Source: Takifugu bimaculatus
Lineage: Eukaryota; Chordata; Actinopteri; Tetraodontiformes; Tetraodontidae
Direction: 5' to 3'
NCBI GenBank assembly: GCA_004026145.2
Contig: CP034975.1
Span: forward strand, 12,153,418 to 12,217,417
Length of the DNA: 64,000 bases
Of the stretch, positions 48,251 to 58,443 are shown in pieces. Positions within the stretch are counted from its first letter, which is position 1, and every line of letters begins with the position of its first letter. The notes below the pieces were generated by a model. The model saw only the letters and a program-made list of their open reading frames with translations. It searched no databases and was not told the origin of the DNA. The position numbers were made by a program, and so were the translations under genes.

Positions 48251-50312
48251 GGGCGGCCCGATTGGTGCGCTGGCTCATAAAAGGAAGACAGGGACCGGAA
48301 ACCATCCAGCTGGTGTGTACAAACCCAGCTGCTGCTGAAAAACAATTAGCACTAAAGCGTGCACTGGAACCCACTAGACTGCAGGTCCCTGTAATGTGGT
48401 CTGTGTGAGTGAGTGTGTGTGTGTGTGTGTGTGGGTGTGGGTGTGTGTCCCACAGGTGTGTTCTGCAGCGGGTTTTGTGATGGCACGTCATCGTCATCAC
48501 AAGGAACGTCGCAGTGATTCGACCGTTTTGAGGGGCGTTTGCAGCTTGACCCACTGACCCGGTCCAGCCAGTACAGGACGTGGAAGAGCAAAGGGGGGGC
48601 CATGGAGCCCCCGTTGTTGTTTCAGTTAAACAATGAAACTGACCGATTACTTTTACCACATTTGGACCAGTGTTAACACCATAATTCTGTAAGAACACAA
48701 GTCAATTTAGTGGTTTAGTGTTTGTGTTTTGCTTCATGCATAAACAAAGGTAAATTACAGGCTGAGCCCAGAAATAAGTGATAATTAAATAAATAGTTTC
48801 TTACAAATGTCCACATCACGTATTTGGGCTCAGTTAGTCTGAGCAAACGTTTCCATTCAGCGACACCATGGAGAAGATCAGCTGTTGTTGAATGCAGGGA
48901 TGGCTGCTGACTGTTGTGTCTCAGTAGAAATAGAAATTAAACACTGTGCTTTAACTTTAGGAGCCGGCAGGAACAATCCATCTATTGAGTGAGAGACCGT
49001 ATAAGAGGGATGTGATTCAGGTGTTCCCTTACGTAACGGAGACCACACACACATTGTGATTTGTTGTCCTGGGTCATCAAAGACCAACAAAACCCTGAAG
49101 ATCAATAACAGCAATGCCAAAGTTCGCTGATTGTCACTGACCTGAAAACAATGGGTCATTTTTGCTACATTAACAGCTTTTGCTTCAGTTCTGGTCCAGT
49201 TTAAGCAACATGAATGTAAAAATCTGTTGTGGGAGATGTGGCTGCATCTAGTGGTGTACATGCAGATTCCAAGAACACTGGATCTTAATAGATGTTATAC
49301 AAATAAAGCTGAATTGAATTAATAAGTTACATTAGCAATGACAAAATGTCATATTCTAATGTGTTGGCATTAGTGGGGCGAGTTGAGCATCTACTCAGGT
49401 GGACCCGCATCAGTCTTTCTACCATATTCTAAAGTTTAGTCAACAAAAACATCTGCTCATGGCAATATGCACAATAAAAACATACATTATAACAGTTCTG
49501 ATGACCTATAATCATCTGTAAGTGTAAAAGAACAACACTCACCATTGTTCATGCTCTTGGTTAAAAGGCCTCGTATTGCTCCATGAAGCATTTCGATGGC
49601 ATTTATACTGAGAATATTTCACGGGAAAATAGTGCAGAAGGAAATATGGATATATGAAGTGTAGCTGAAGAGCTCCCCATTCGCTCTACAGGTGATACAC
49701 AGTTCACTTGGACACTAAGTTCACCTGAATCACAGATTCTTTTAATCATACAAAGGTCAGCTCAGTGATGTAAAGTCAAGTGTGAGAACATGCGTCCAGG
49801 TCCTGCATCAGCATCAGGCGTGTTAATTATGGCAGCGTGTTGGCTTTATCTGCTCTGTGCAGTTAATCCCTGAACAATGGATGTGATCCCTGATCAGATT
49901 AGAAACAACAGAGATATTTACAGAAGCCTCTTACAGTGAAACGGTCACTGCAACAGGGAGCGATGCTGAACGTGTCGCTCTGTATATAGAAGGTATTAAA
50001 TAAACATGCTCATTAAATCCATTCACGCTCACTATAGATTCGGTGACCACGCACAGCTTAAGTACAGCAACAATGTTGCTACAATCATCTTTCGCACACC
50101 TGTAGATGTTGGAGAATGCATTTTTCACCCTATATCTCACCTTACTATCCAGAAAAAATGGAAATACAAAAGTTAGTCTACAGGTGTCATACTGGTCCAC
50201 ATTTCTGTCTTCCACGAATCTCATCAATCATCATTTCCCAAACATGCTGGAGATTCCAGTCATGTTTTCCCAACTTACCAATTTGACATCAGCATTAATG
50301 GAATGAATCCCA
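48251..50312. other. intergenic, no gene recognised
   Basis: It contains a (TG)n run at about 48410-48448. Near 49290-49320 the sequence atacaaataaagctgaattg resembles the 3' tail of fish non-LTR elements, which suggests a second small remnant on the plus strand. Otherwise it is AT-rich intergenic DNA upstream of nms. Confidence 0.45.
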
Positions 50313-50380
50313 GAGAGAGAGAGAAAGAGAGGGGGAGCAGAGAGAGGCAGAAAGAGAGAGGCAGAGAGAGCTCGAGGGAG
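50313..50380. repeat. GA-rich (purine) tract in the nms upstream region
   Basis: An almost pure purine stretch with AGAGAG and GGCAGAGAGAG units, ending about 145 bases upstream of the nms start codon. It may lie in the promoter or 5' untranslated region. Confidence 0.85.
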
Positions 50381-50523
50381 GATTGGTCACCTCTGCGTAA
50401 TAACAGGATACCAGTTAAACTGCTGCAGGCACAGGGCTCAGACCACACAGACGTTTGCTGGGAGACCCAAAACCAGTCTCCGAAGCCGAGTGGAGTTAGG
50501 AGAGGAAGAGAAGAGCCGGAGCC

Positions 50524-52574
50524 ATGACTCTCACAACTGTGCGACAACTTTTTCTGCTGTACTTGCTGTGGCTGTGTGGAACTTGGAGCACAACAGGTGG
50601 GCGAACATTCCGCTTTATTCAGACTAGAGAGGATGATTTGGACTTTGAATGATCATTTTCTCAGGTTTGAACCAAAACTATTTCAAATGAGAGAGCAAGG
50701 GTTCCTTTTTTAGCACCAACATCTGTTTTCTGCCTTTATCGGCGTCAAAGATATCCAGCGACTATTGAATGGCGCCATTCAAATTATACAAGCTGGCGCT
50801 TCACCACCTTTGAGTGACTGACAACATTTCCTGTGTTCTCCCTCCAGCAGCCAGCCCTTTAAATCAGTGGGGAGATGGACGGCTGTTCAAGGTGAAGAGT
50901 TTCATTTTACACTGATAAGAGCACCCAGAACTGTTGAGAATGAACCAGTACAGCATAGTGCACCCGTTTACCAAGCGCTGCCTCGTTTGTCGGCAGGTTC
51001 GAGACATCCACAGTGGAGACCAAGGGGATGTTTTGTGGGGGGACCAGAATGAGGTGCGTTACAAACATGTTTCATGCCTTTTTAGATTGAAACTACATTT
51101 CCCATCAGCCTTCAGTTCTACTCTCAGTTGTTTTGATTCAAGTGTAATTAATATGTTTGTAAGGATTGTAACATGTTGATAGAAAAGAGGGGACAAAAGA
51201 GGGGACATTAATGACATCTGCCAAGGTTGTTTTTTTTTTTTTAATCATCAGAAAAGTTTTGATTTCTGTAGGATGAATGTGACAAATCATCAGCACAGTG
51301 AAATCTCCTGGAAATGCTCCTTTAAGCAAAGCTGATAAATATATTGGCATTGCTATTTAGAAAATATGCTGCTGAATTGTGATCTTTAGATGATAACATA
51401 CGTTCTTTTTGCCATGGTATAAAGTATCTACTACTGAGCCAAAGTCAAAAACACAATAGGAATTCAATATTTGTGGTTGATCACTTTAAATTCCACTTTG
51501 TCTTAACATCAATTTGTGACTAGTTCGGCCCGAAGTTTAACACCAACTTAAGGACGACAGTAAACTTTGGTGGCCATCTGTACAGTTCATATTTTACTCA
51601 TGCAAGTTGTTGAGAAGCTCCAAATAAGCCTCATTAAATAACTTTCTATATGAAGAAAAATAGTTCCTCCATGTCCCATGATGCTTTGCTTTAGTGTAAA
51701 CGAACAGCTGAATATTAAGAACATTTCATTGAAAAGATTTTTCTTCTGCTTTTACATAGGAGCAAATCCAGAATGTTTTCAAAAGAGTAAGTATTTAAAT
51801 TCAGAACTCATTTTTTGAGGATTTCTCAGTGGAAACGGGTCACCGACTTTCTATATTTCCCTCGTAGTTCCTGTTTCATTACTCCAAAGCACACAACTCT
51901 GTGGGAGCCAGTACAACGCGAGGTGAGCCAGGCAAGCACATGAACATTGCCATTTTTAGGGGGACATTATCGTGTAAGAGAACTTTTAGACCCATTATGG
52001 AAGATCTGGCAGCATCTAGTGGTGAGAATACAGATAGCAAGGATTTGTTCCTATATACATTCAAATATAAGAACAAATAGAGAGCAACATTAAACAATTA
52101 AGACCGAAGAAATGTGCAGCTTATGGGTTTATCTTAGGTATCGGGTCACGTGTTTTTAGTTGATGTTACAGATCTAAAATCATCTCCTCCCTTTTCAGTC
52201 TGACTCGGTTCATCCTTTGATGCGACTTTCCCCAAAGCTTTCCCAGAGAAGAAATAAAAAGGTGGTTCTTTTGGTAAGAAAACCAAACATACGGCACTTA
52301 GTTTAATTCTTCCTTTTTTATCTTAACCTTGTTATTTAGTGTCCCTTAACAGACTTGACTTTAAAGTGTAAATATGTCACATTTCCCCCTAAATAAATTA
52401 TATCAAGCTACAGAAACAAGCAAATAGAGTCATATTGAGTAAAGAAAAATAGCACAATAGCACAGAGTCAAAGTTACATTCATTGGATGTGTTTACCTTC
52501 AATTGCCACTGACAATGTCTTTTTTCTTCCCAATGACACAGAAGATTCGCGGCCTGCCGGAGGGGATGTTGTAG
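50524..52574 (+). CDS. nms: nms-like neuromedin S precursor (multi-exon; 3' end uncertain)
   Basis: This is a secreted neuropeptide precursor of the neuromedin U/S family. Exon 1 (50524-50596) encodes a signal peptide, MTLTTVRQLFLLYLLWLCGTW. Exon 2 (50848-50891) reads AASPLNQWGDGRLFK. Exon 3 is probably 50997-51053 (alternative start 50949). Exon 4 (51760-51786) reads EQIQNVFKR, like human QDIYKR. Exon 5 (51868 to 51900 or 51922) reads FLFHYSKAHNS. Exon 6 (52199-52273) reads SDSVHPLMRLSPKLSQRRNK. A dibasic KR precedes FLFHYSK and RR follows KLSQ, which brackets the neuromedin-related peptide. Only the 51900 donor keeps frame with exon 6. A possible last exon is 52542-52574 (KIRGLPEGML, then TAG). 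The mature FRPRN-Gly motif is not visible. NMS rather than NMU is preferred from VHPLM and from pdcl3 and lonrf2 as neighbours. Confidence 0.7.
51054..51759. other. nms intron 3
   Basis: A 706-base AT-rich intron with a T run near 51230. No additional exon is evident. Confidence 0.5.
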
Positions 52575-53230
52575 AAAGGAAAGAGGAGAGAATGTAAATC
52601 AGGCGTCGCAGAAGAGCAGCTGATTGTCCCCAGAGGACGGAGAAACAGGGATCTGTGATGTGTTTTTCCAGACAGAAACATGAGGCTTTGTTACCAAACA
52701 GTAAATTCTAAGTGAAACTGTGGCTGCTGTGTGTCTTCCTGCTTCCACACGTGATTCTCTCAGCACAAATCTGCCCTGGTGGACACTCTTACACCACACG
52801 GGAGGCTCTGCGTCCAGGCTGCACACTCAAAACAAGACAGGAAATGTCTTTCCACACAGCACATGTGACCCCCCACAGCATTTTATGAGTTAACCAAGAA
52901 AGACTGCTCAGATTATTTTGGCAAAGATGTGAACTTGGGTTTAATTTAATTAAACTGAAATGTACATGTACATTTGGTGAAACAATAATCACATAACAAT
53001 AAAAAAAAGTGTTTAAAATTTGCGTCTGATCTGTTTTTCAAGGTTCGGTTGTGTGCGATTCCGGCCTTGCTTTTCCCTGCAGAGCCGTCCAGGAGAAGAT
53101 CCAGCACCAAGGTCACGGGTTTGATTCCCTCCAGCGGAGTGTCCGTGAGCAGCACTGGGTTGCCATGACTACTCTGCATCTCAAAAACATGGCAAATGTT
53201 AAGATTTTCGGCACCTACGCAGCTGTTTCC
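52575..53230. other. convergent 3' region between nms and pdcl3
   Basis: This region holds the presumed 3' flank of nms and the 3' side of pdcl3. A plus-strand AATAAA occurs at about 52998 and could end nms transcripts. I searched all three plus frames for the FRPRN-Gly neuromedin motif and did not find it. Confidence 0.45.
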
Positions 53231-53236
53231 TTTATT
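53231..53236 (-). terminator. pdcl3 polyadenylation signal directly after the stop codon
   Basis: On the minus strand the sequence reads TAA-AAATAAAGG, so AATAAA begins two bases after the pdcl3 stop codon (53238-53240). If used, the 3' untranslated region would be only some 20-40 bases. Alternative downstream signals were not excluded. Confidence 0.55.
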
Positions 53237-53237
53237 T

Positions 53238-56162
53238 TTAATCGTCCTCGTCCTCTGAACTGTCTTTTCTCGTGGGCATTGAACATCTGATTGACGACAT
53301 CAGCTTGTCTTCAATTTTTTTCTTGGGGTTCTCCTCCAGGTCGGTCGTCACCGCTCCAGTCTCTGACAACCTCCACTCCAGCTCTGATGGGAAACAAATG
53401 AGACACAGAATTTCATTTGTAAATCTTCCAGAAGATGTGGCGTTAAACTGCATTAGTTTCCATTGTGGGTGATCCAGGGGGAGGTTATTAATCTATCAGA
53501 TTGCAGCAAGGATGGGAAAACAGATCGTACCTTCAACTTTGAGGTTCATGCCTCCAAAGACCAGTGGGCCGATGAACTGAGCCTTCATCTCTCCCTCCAG
53601 ATACACAAAGATGGTGGGCAAGTTCCGGTCAGGGTAATTTGGGATGCAGGTGGTGGAGATGGACTTAAGGAACTTGGTCTGGGGGAACTTTCTGGCCAAC
53701 TGACTCATGTGCTGGTTGATGAGGGCGCACAAAGGGATGCTGGAAAGGAAGCGTTGGGAAGTCACGAGCAGCGGTCTCGTAGTTTCTTTTCAAACTGCTG
53801 TTGAAGATGTTAGTGAAGCTGGGTGACCCTACCCTTGTTTGTAGAGGTGCAGCACCACCCAGATTCCTTCCCCGGCCTTGTTGACCTCCTTGATGTAATC
53901 CTGCCCTGAGATTTCTCCAACAGTTCCAAACACATTCTTCATCTGAGCTGCCTTCCACTCTGCCAGACGCTTCTGTCTGCAAGGAGGCAACAAACATTTA
54001 ATTAATTCGGACTTTTCCTAACGGATCTGAAACCAGAATGATTTTTGAAAAAAACAAATTGTTTTTAATACAGCAATTACATTTGTCACACTATAATTTA
54101 TTCCAACCTACTTTGGTCCAGTTTGGTGACTCATTGACATTTGAAAACCAGTTGACTGGTTGACTTAAACTACGTATAAATGCAAATGTATGACGTTGCT
54201 CCTTACATGGCAACGGACACTGACAGCTCACCTGTACATCTCAATAGCAGCCTCATCCTCTTCACCAAACTCATCTTCGTTCTCCTCTAGTTCATCCAGT
54301 GTCATGTCCTCGTAGGTTTTAACTGTGAGGTTAAACAGCACAAATCGTCTCTTTTCAAAGATTCCACAATAACCCTTAAAAATATTTTATATATTTTGTT
54401 ATTTACTGAGTTTACTATTTTATTGTTGTTGTTTTTTTTACTGAAACATTATTTTTAACCTATACTTTGTGCTGCTGTAACAACTTAAATTCCCCAACCA
54501 CAGTTCAAATAAAGTATCTCAGTAATCAGTAATTTTTTTTAAAAACAACAGTTTTGAACAGTTTTTTAAACAAGCGATATTTTCTTTTAACTTCTAATTT
54601 GGAAAGTTTAAGAACCACCACAGTAAAATATTGTTATTTTTACAAACAGTTTCTCTTACCAACAGACTGCTGTTGGAGGACCAGTTCTTCCTCTTCATTA
54701 TCTTTGGGTTCTTCTTTGGGTGGAAGAATGCCTTTCTTCCTCAGAATATCGTTCCACTCCGTATCTTCATTTGGGTCCTGGAGGAAATAGATTATAAATA
54801 ACAGTAACATATCTGTTGATGTCAACCATGACAACAGAAACGAAGTGGTGCCAGAGTGATATTTGCACAAGCAGACGGTGTTAGCTAAAGATGTATCTAG
54901 TTTAGAAATATGAATTAAATTCAAGGTTTGATTAATCTCATCATGATTTATGCAATAAATGGATATCCAACTGTGGTTTACAACCATTGGTTTTCAAGAC
55001 TGAGAGGCTGTCTTGGTTTTTTATATACATTTATATAATCTCTTCCTCGCCCTCCTGGGCGGTGCCTTTGGACTTGAGTCTTCTACCAGAGGCCTGGGAG
55101 TCTGAGGGTTCTGTGCAGGATCTTAGCTGTTCCTAGGTCTGTGCTCTTCTGGACAGAGATCTCTGATGTGGTTCCTGGTATCTGCTGGAGCATCTACTCA
55201 GGTTGGGGGTTACTGCCCCTAGTGTCCCGATCACTACTGGGACCACTGTTGCCTTCATCCCCCACACTCTCTCCATCTCCTCCTTCAGCCTTTGGTACTT
55301 CTCCAGCTTCTTGTGTTCCTTCTTCCTGATGTTGCTATCACTCGGGATTGCTACATCTATCACCACCACTGTCTTCCGGTGTTTATCCACCACCACTATG
55401 TCAGGCTGGTTGGCCACCACCATCTTGTCAGTCTGGATCTGGAAGTCCCACAGGATCTTGGCCTGCTTGTTCTCCACCACTTTCGGGGGTGTCTCCCACC
55501 TGGACCCTGGGACCTCCAGTCCATACTCAGTGCTATGTTCCTGTACACTATGCCAGCCACCTGGATATGCCACTCCATGTATGCCTTGCCTGCCAACATC
55601 TTGCACCCTGCTGTGATGGACTGTCTCAGGGACGTCTCCACACAGCCTACACCTGGGGTCTTGTCTGGTATGGTAGACCCTGGTGTCTATTGCTCTGGTG
55701 TTCAGGGCCTGTTCTTGTGCATACATAGATACACATACACACACGTATGTATATATACATAATACATACCCACCCACACACACATACATAAATACATGCA
55801 GCCATTTGTTTTGCTGCATTTATTTTTCTAGATTCTTCCGGCTCGGAGATATAATTTATGTTACGATAAGTTGTTGTGATATAAATAAATTCACGTTTGA
55901 TCCGTCATAGATTAAGCAGCAACGATAAACATAATCTAAAAAAAACCCACGTCCATCTGTCACAGCAGTTTCTTCTGTAATTCAAAAATTTGAAGCTAAC
56001 ATTTCCCCAGCGTCTCCTTTACTGGTCTAAATATCCAACGCTCCGCCCTGCTTTGGAACAAGGTTCACACAGAACGGGTGAATAATTTATGCTGTATAAT
56101 CTGCTTCGTTCTGATTAAAATCCATTATTTCAAAGTTTAACAAAACTTCTACTAACCTGCAT
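53238..56162 (-). CDS. pdcl3: pdcl3, phosducin-like protein 3 (complete)
   Basis: This is a cytosolic cofactor of the TRiC/CCT chaperonin in actin and tubulin folding, also reported as a VEGFR2 chaperone in vertebrates. Exons (minus, 1 to 6): 56157-56162 (only Met-Gln), 54660-54777, 54232-54322, 53833-53976, 53531-53739, 53238-53383. They total 714 nt, or 237 residues plus TAA (human PDCL3 has 239), with every phase consistent. The N terminus reads MQDPNEDTEWNDILRKKGIL, then an acidic helix (KTYEDMTLDELEENEDEFGE). The thioredoxin-like fold contains GIPLCALINQHMSQLARKF, ISTTCIPNYPDRNLPTIFVY and FIGPLVFGGMN. The tail ends in SSEDEDD. The two-codon first exon is typical for the family; its ATG-CAG is followed by a GTTAGT donor. 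PDCL2 is the alternative paralogue, but the C-terminal sequence and the synteny favour PDCL3. Confidence 0.93.
55030..55730 (-). mobile_element. 3' end of a non-LTR retrotransposon with restriction-like endonuclease, in pdcl3 intron 1
   Basis: The minus-strand frame contains AKILWDFQIQTDKMVVANQP followed by DIVVVDKHRKTVVVIDVAIP, then KATVVPVVIGTLGAVTPNL. This is the C-terminal region of fish LINE ORFs that end in a CCHC-type knuckle (CRLCGDVPETVHH) and a PD...D restriction-like endonuclease. The knuckle segment and the extreme C terminus lie in shifted frames, so the copy is frameshifted and 5'-truncated. It has the same orientation as pdcl3. A GTATAT/CACA simple-sequence stretch follows at 55731-55800. 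The exact clade (R2-, NeSL- or Hero-like) is not certain. Confidence 0.7.
55731..55800. repeat. degenerate CACA/TATA simple-sequence stretch
   Basis: Imperfect ACACACGTATGTATATATACATA and ACACACATACATA units beside the LINE fragment. It may be the site where the truncated copy inserted, or its decayed 5' junction. Confidence 0.8.
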
Positions 56163-56578
56163 TTTGAAAGAAGAAAAGCTCTTGTGAAATCACACCGCTG
56201 CTCTCCTCCCAGATGCGGAAGCAGAAAGACCGTCCAAAAAATGATTCCGCTAGAAACAACATGCCGGAACTTGTACAAATGCTAAAATAAATGCCCGAAA
56301 TAAAACATATTCCATACTAAAAAATATACCACACTTATTTATCGTATGCATATATTATCCTAAACAATGTTTAAGCAGTTTCAATCTATTTTTGTCAGGT
56401 ATTTACGTTCTGTAGTGGGACATCAAAGAGGGTTTCATATGGGACAATAATAAAAGTGACACGTACTTCCTTTTGCGAGCAATATAACCATAAAAGGAGT
56501 TGGATCGCGGTATTCCATTTGTGGTCAAGGAGAGCGACACCAAACAGGTGCTGCCATTCGCCCTCCATCCAACAGTTT

Positions 56579-56660
<82 letters not shown>

Positions 56661-58443
56661 AATAGGGGAAGAGCTGCTACATATTTTTGTACACAATCGT
56701 GTGTATATAATATAGGTACACGCAAAAATAAACAAATGAAACAATTCTAAATTATGAGACAATGGTCAATTCAATACCTCGAAATATATACAGAAGGTAC
56801 TGTAGTATTCATAAACCTGTGACCAACTTGTTAAGGTTTAGCATATACTCTCTTAAGGGCAGACTTTTATGGCTCACATAGCGTTACAGAGCACAGAAAT
56901 ACATAAGTTTACCTTTTGTTATAATATTAATGTGAGAGGGGTTGACATTCTAGGCTTATTGTGAAAGAAAATAATATAATACAATATACTTGTAAATTAC
57001 AATTGCCACCGCGAGCACCTGAAGCGGGTCAGCGGATCAGCCAATCACAGGAGAGCAGCCACTCGCTGCCGGAAGTGGCGAAAGTTGTTGAAATCGGAAG
57101 TCGAACGATGATGTCTCACTCTGCCCTAATATTTATTTATTTGTTTGTTTGTTTGTTTATTGCTAAGTCAGGAGTTCAGTTGACGTACTTGCCAAATGCG
57201 GAACATTTCGAAGATTTCTGATTTTGTGCCATGCAGACCAATATAAACAAATCTGACACTCCAGTAATTTTTGCTTGTATTGTTGTTTAGTTGTTTATTC
57301 TGCTACCACACCCCAGATTAATATATGGTTAATATATTCTTAGTTTACCTTCTATTTATCTTATATGTAATTTGGAATAAAACTAATTCCAATTGCTGTG
57401 TCTCACATATGTTTCCCAAAATAGTGGCACATATAATACTAAAGCTAGGATTACACTTAGCATTGGTATTACATCATTGATAAAAATTTTGGTTGACTTA
57501 TTAATATGCTTGGGCTGCTGAGAATGTTACTGTAAGTGACCTGAGTGTTACATTTATAGCTTATAGAATTTATGTAAGATTTGTTTATAATCACTTCTAG
57601 TTAAATTTTTGGTATTTCTGGCATGAAGGAATGATGCCCCAGGAAGGATAATCAATGTAGCTAAATAATTTTCATTATGTGCACTATTTTTTAAACAGCT
57701 ATGAATTTCGTTTTGAATTTATTCTCTAAAATATAATAAAATAATAAAATTCAATTCATTTATTTAGAATGAGGTTTTGTTATAGCACCTTAAAAGACCA
57801 ACCAGTAATGACCATAGTGCTGTATAAAATATAAATTATACACTAAAATATTACTAGCCACATCAACAAGGTGTGTAAGTATGCCAATAGTATACTACTA
57901 TTAATCATAACATAATAATAATCATAATTATAACCATATGCCACTTTTATCTATTTCTGCTTTGTTTGTTGTAAAGTGGTGGTAATAAATATTTTTGTAA
58001 AATCATTTGTATTATCATTCATGTTAAATAAAGCTAGTTGGAAAATAAAACTACAAAAAAACAATTTTTCAGCAGTTAGGTTTCAGAGAAGAAAAACGAA
58101 TAATCTTCAGAAATGGTCAAAGGGGCGTTGATGAGAGTCGCCTGAGATTGTGAAACCGCGATGCAGCATCAGAGTGAGACATCTCACTTCATAGGCGATC
58201 TGGCTACTGTGCGTACAGCTGCTGGAAATCGCCCGTGAGGAAACGAGGCGAGCAAGTCCGAGACCTGCAGCTGTCGGCGGGGCAGGAGGATCATGGAGAA
58301 ACCAGCTTCCTCGCTGCTGTGAGGATCGATCAGGCCGCTCCAGAGCCTGAGGACCGTCTCCCAGACAGGTTGTCGGGGCCCCCGCTGCAAGGAACGACAC
58401 ATCCTTGGGATTCCTCTCGGCCGGTCCCTCCCTTTTGGAAGAT
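56163..58443. promoter_or_regulatory. divergent intergenic region between pdcl3 and tbc1d8
   Basis: The two genes are transcribed away from each other, 2.3 kb apart. The pdcl3 promoter should lie at about 56170-56260. The tbc1d8 promoter and 5' leader should lie at about 58180-58443, which is locally GC-rich with several CpGs. Between them is AT-rich DNA with the (AC)n array at 56582 and a (TTTG)n run at about 57137-57160. A second GC-rich patch at 57000-57100 contains the palindromic GCCAATCACAG region (CCAAT box at 57040). No other gene is seen. Confidence 0.45.
56582..56657. repeat. (AC)n microsatellite, about 38 units
   Basis: The longest uninterrupted dinucleotide array in the window, about 420 bases upstream of the pdcl3 start codon. 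Confidence 0.98.

Noticed and set aside
40101..50523. Expected CHST10 orthologue between lonrf2 and nms
   Set aside because: No sulfotransferase motif or exon could be seen on either strand in this interval, so it is treated as absent here.
51988..52019. Possible extra nms exon between FLFHYSK and HPLM exons, with fitting phases
   Set aside because: It contains the phrase gcatctagtggtga, which recurs elsewhere in the window (for example near 49245) as part of a dispersed repeat. The encoded peptide has no family resemblance.
53056..53070. R-F-R-P-C codons (CGA TTC CGG CCT TGC), resembling the neuromedin FRPRN core
   Set aside because: The essential Arg-Asn-Gly that follows is absent, the frame is not linked to exon 6 by convincing splice sites, and it lies close to the pdcl3 3' end. 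Likely coincidence.
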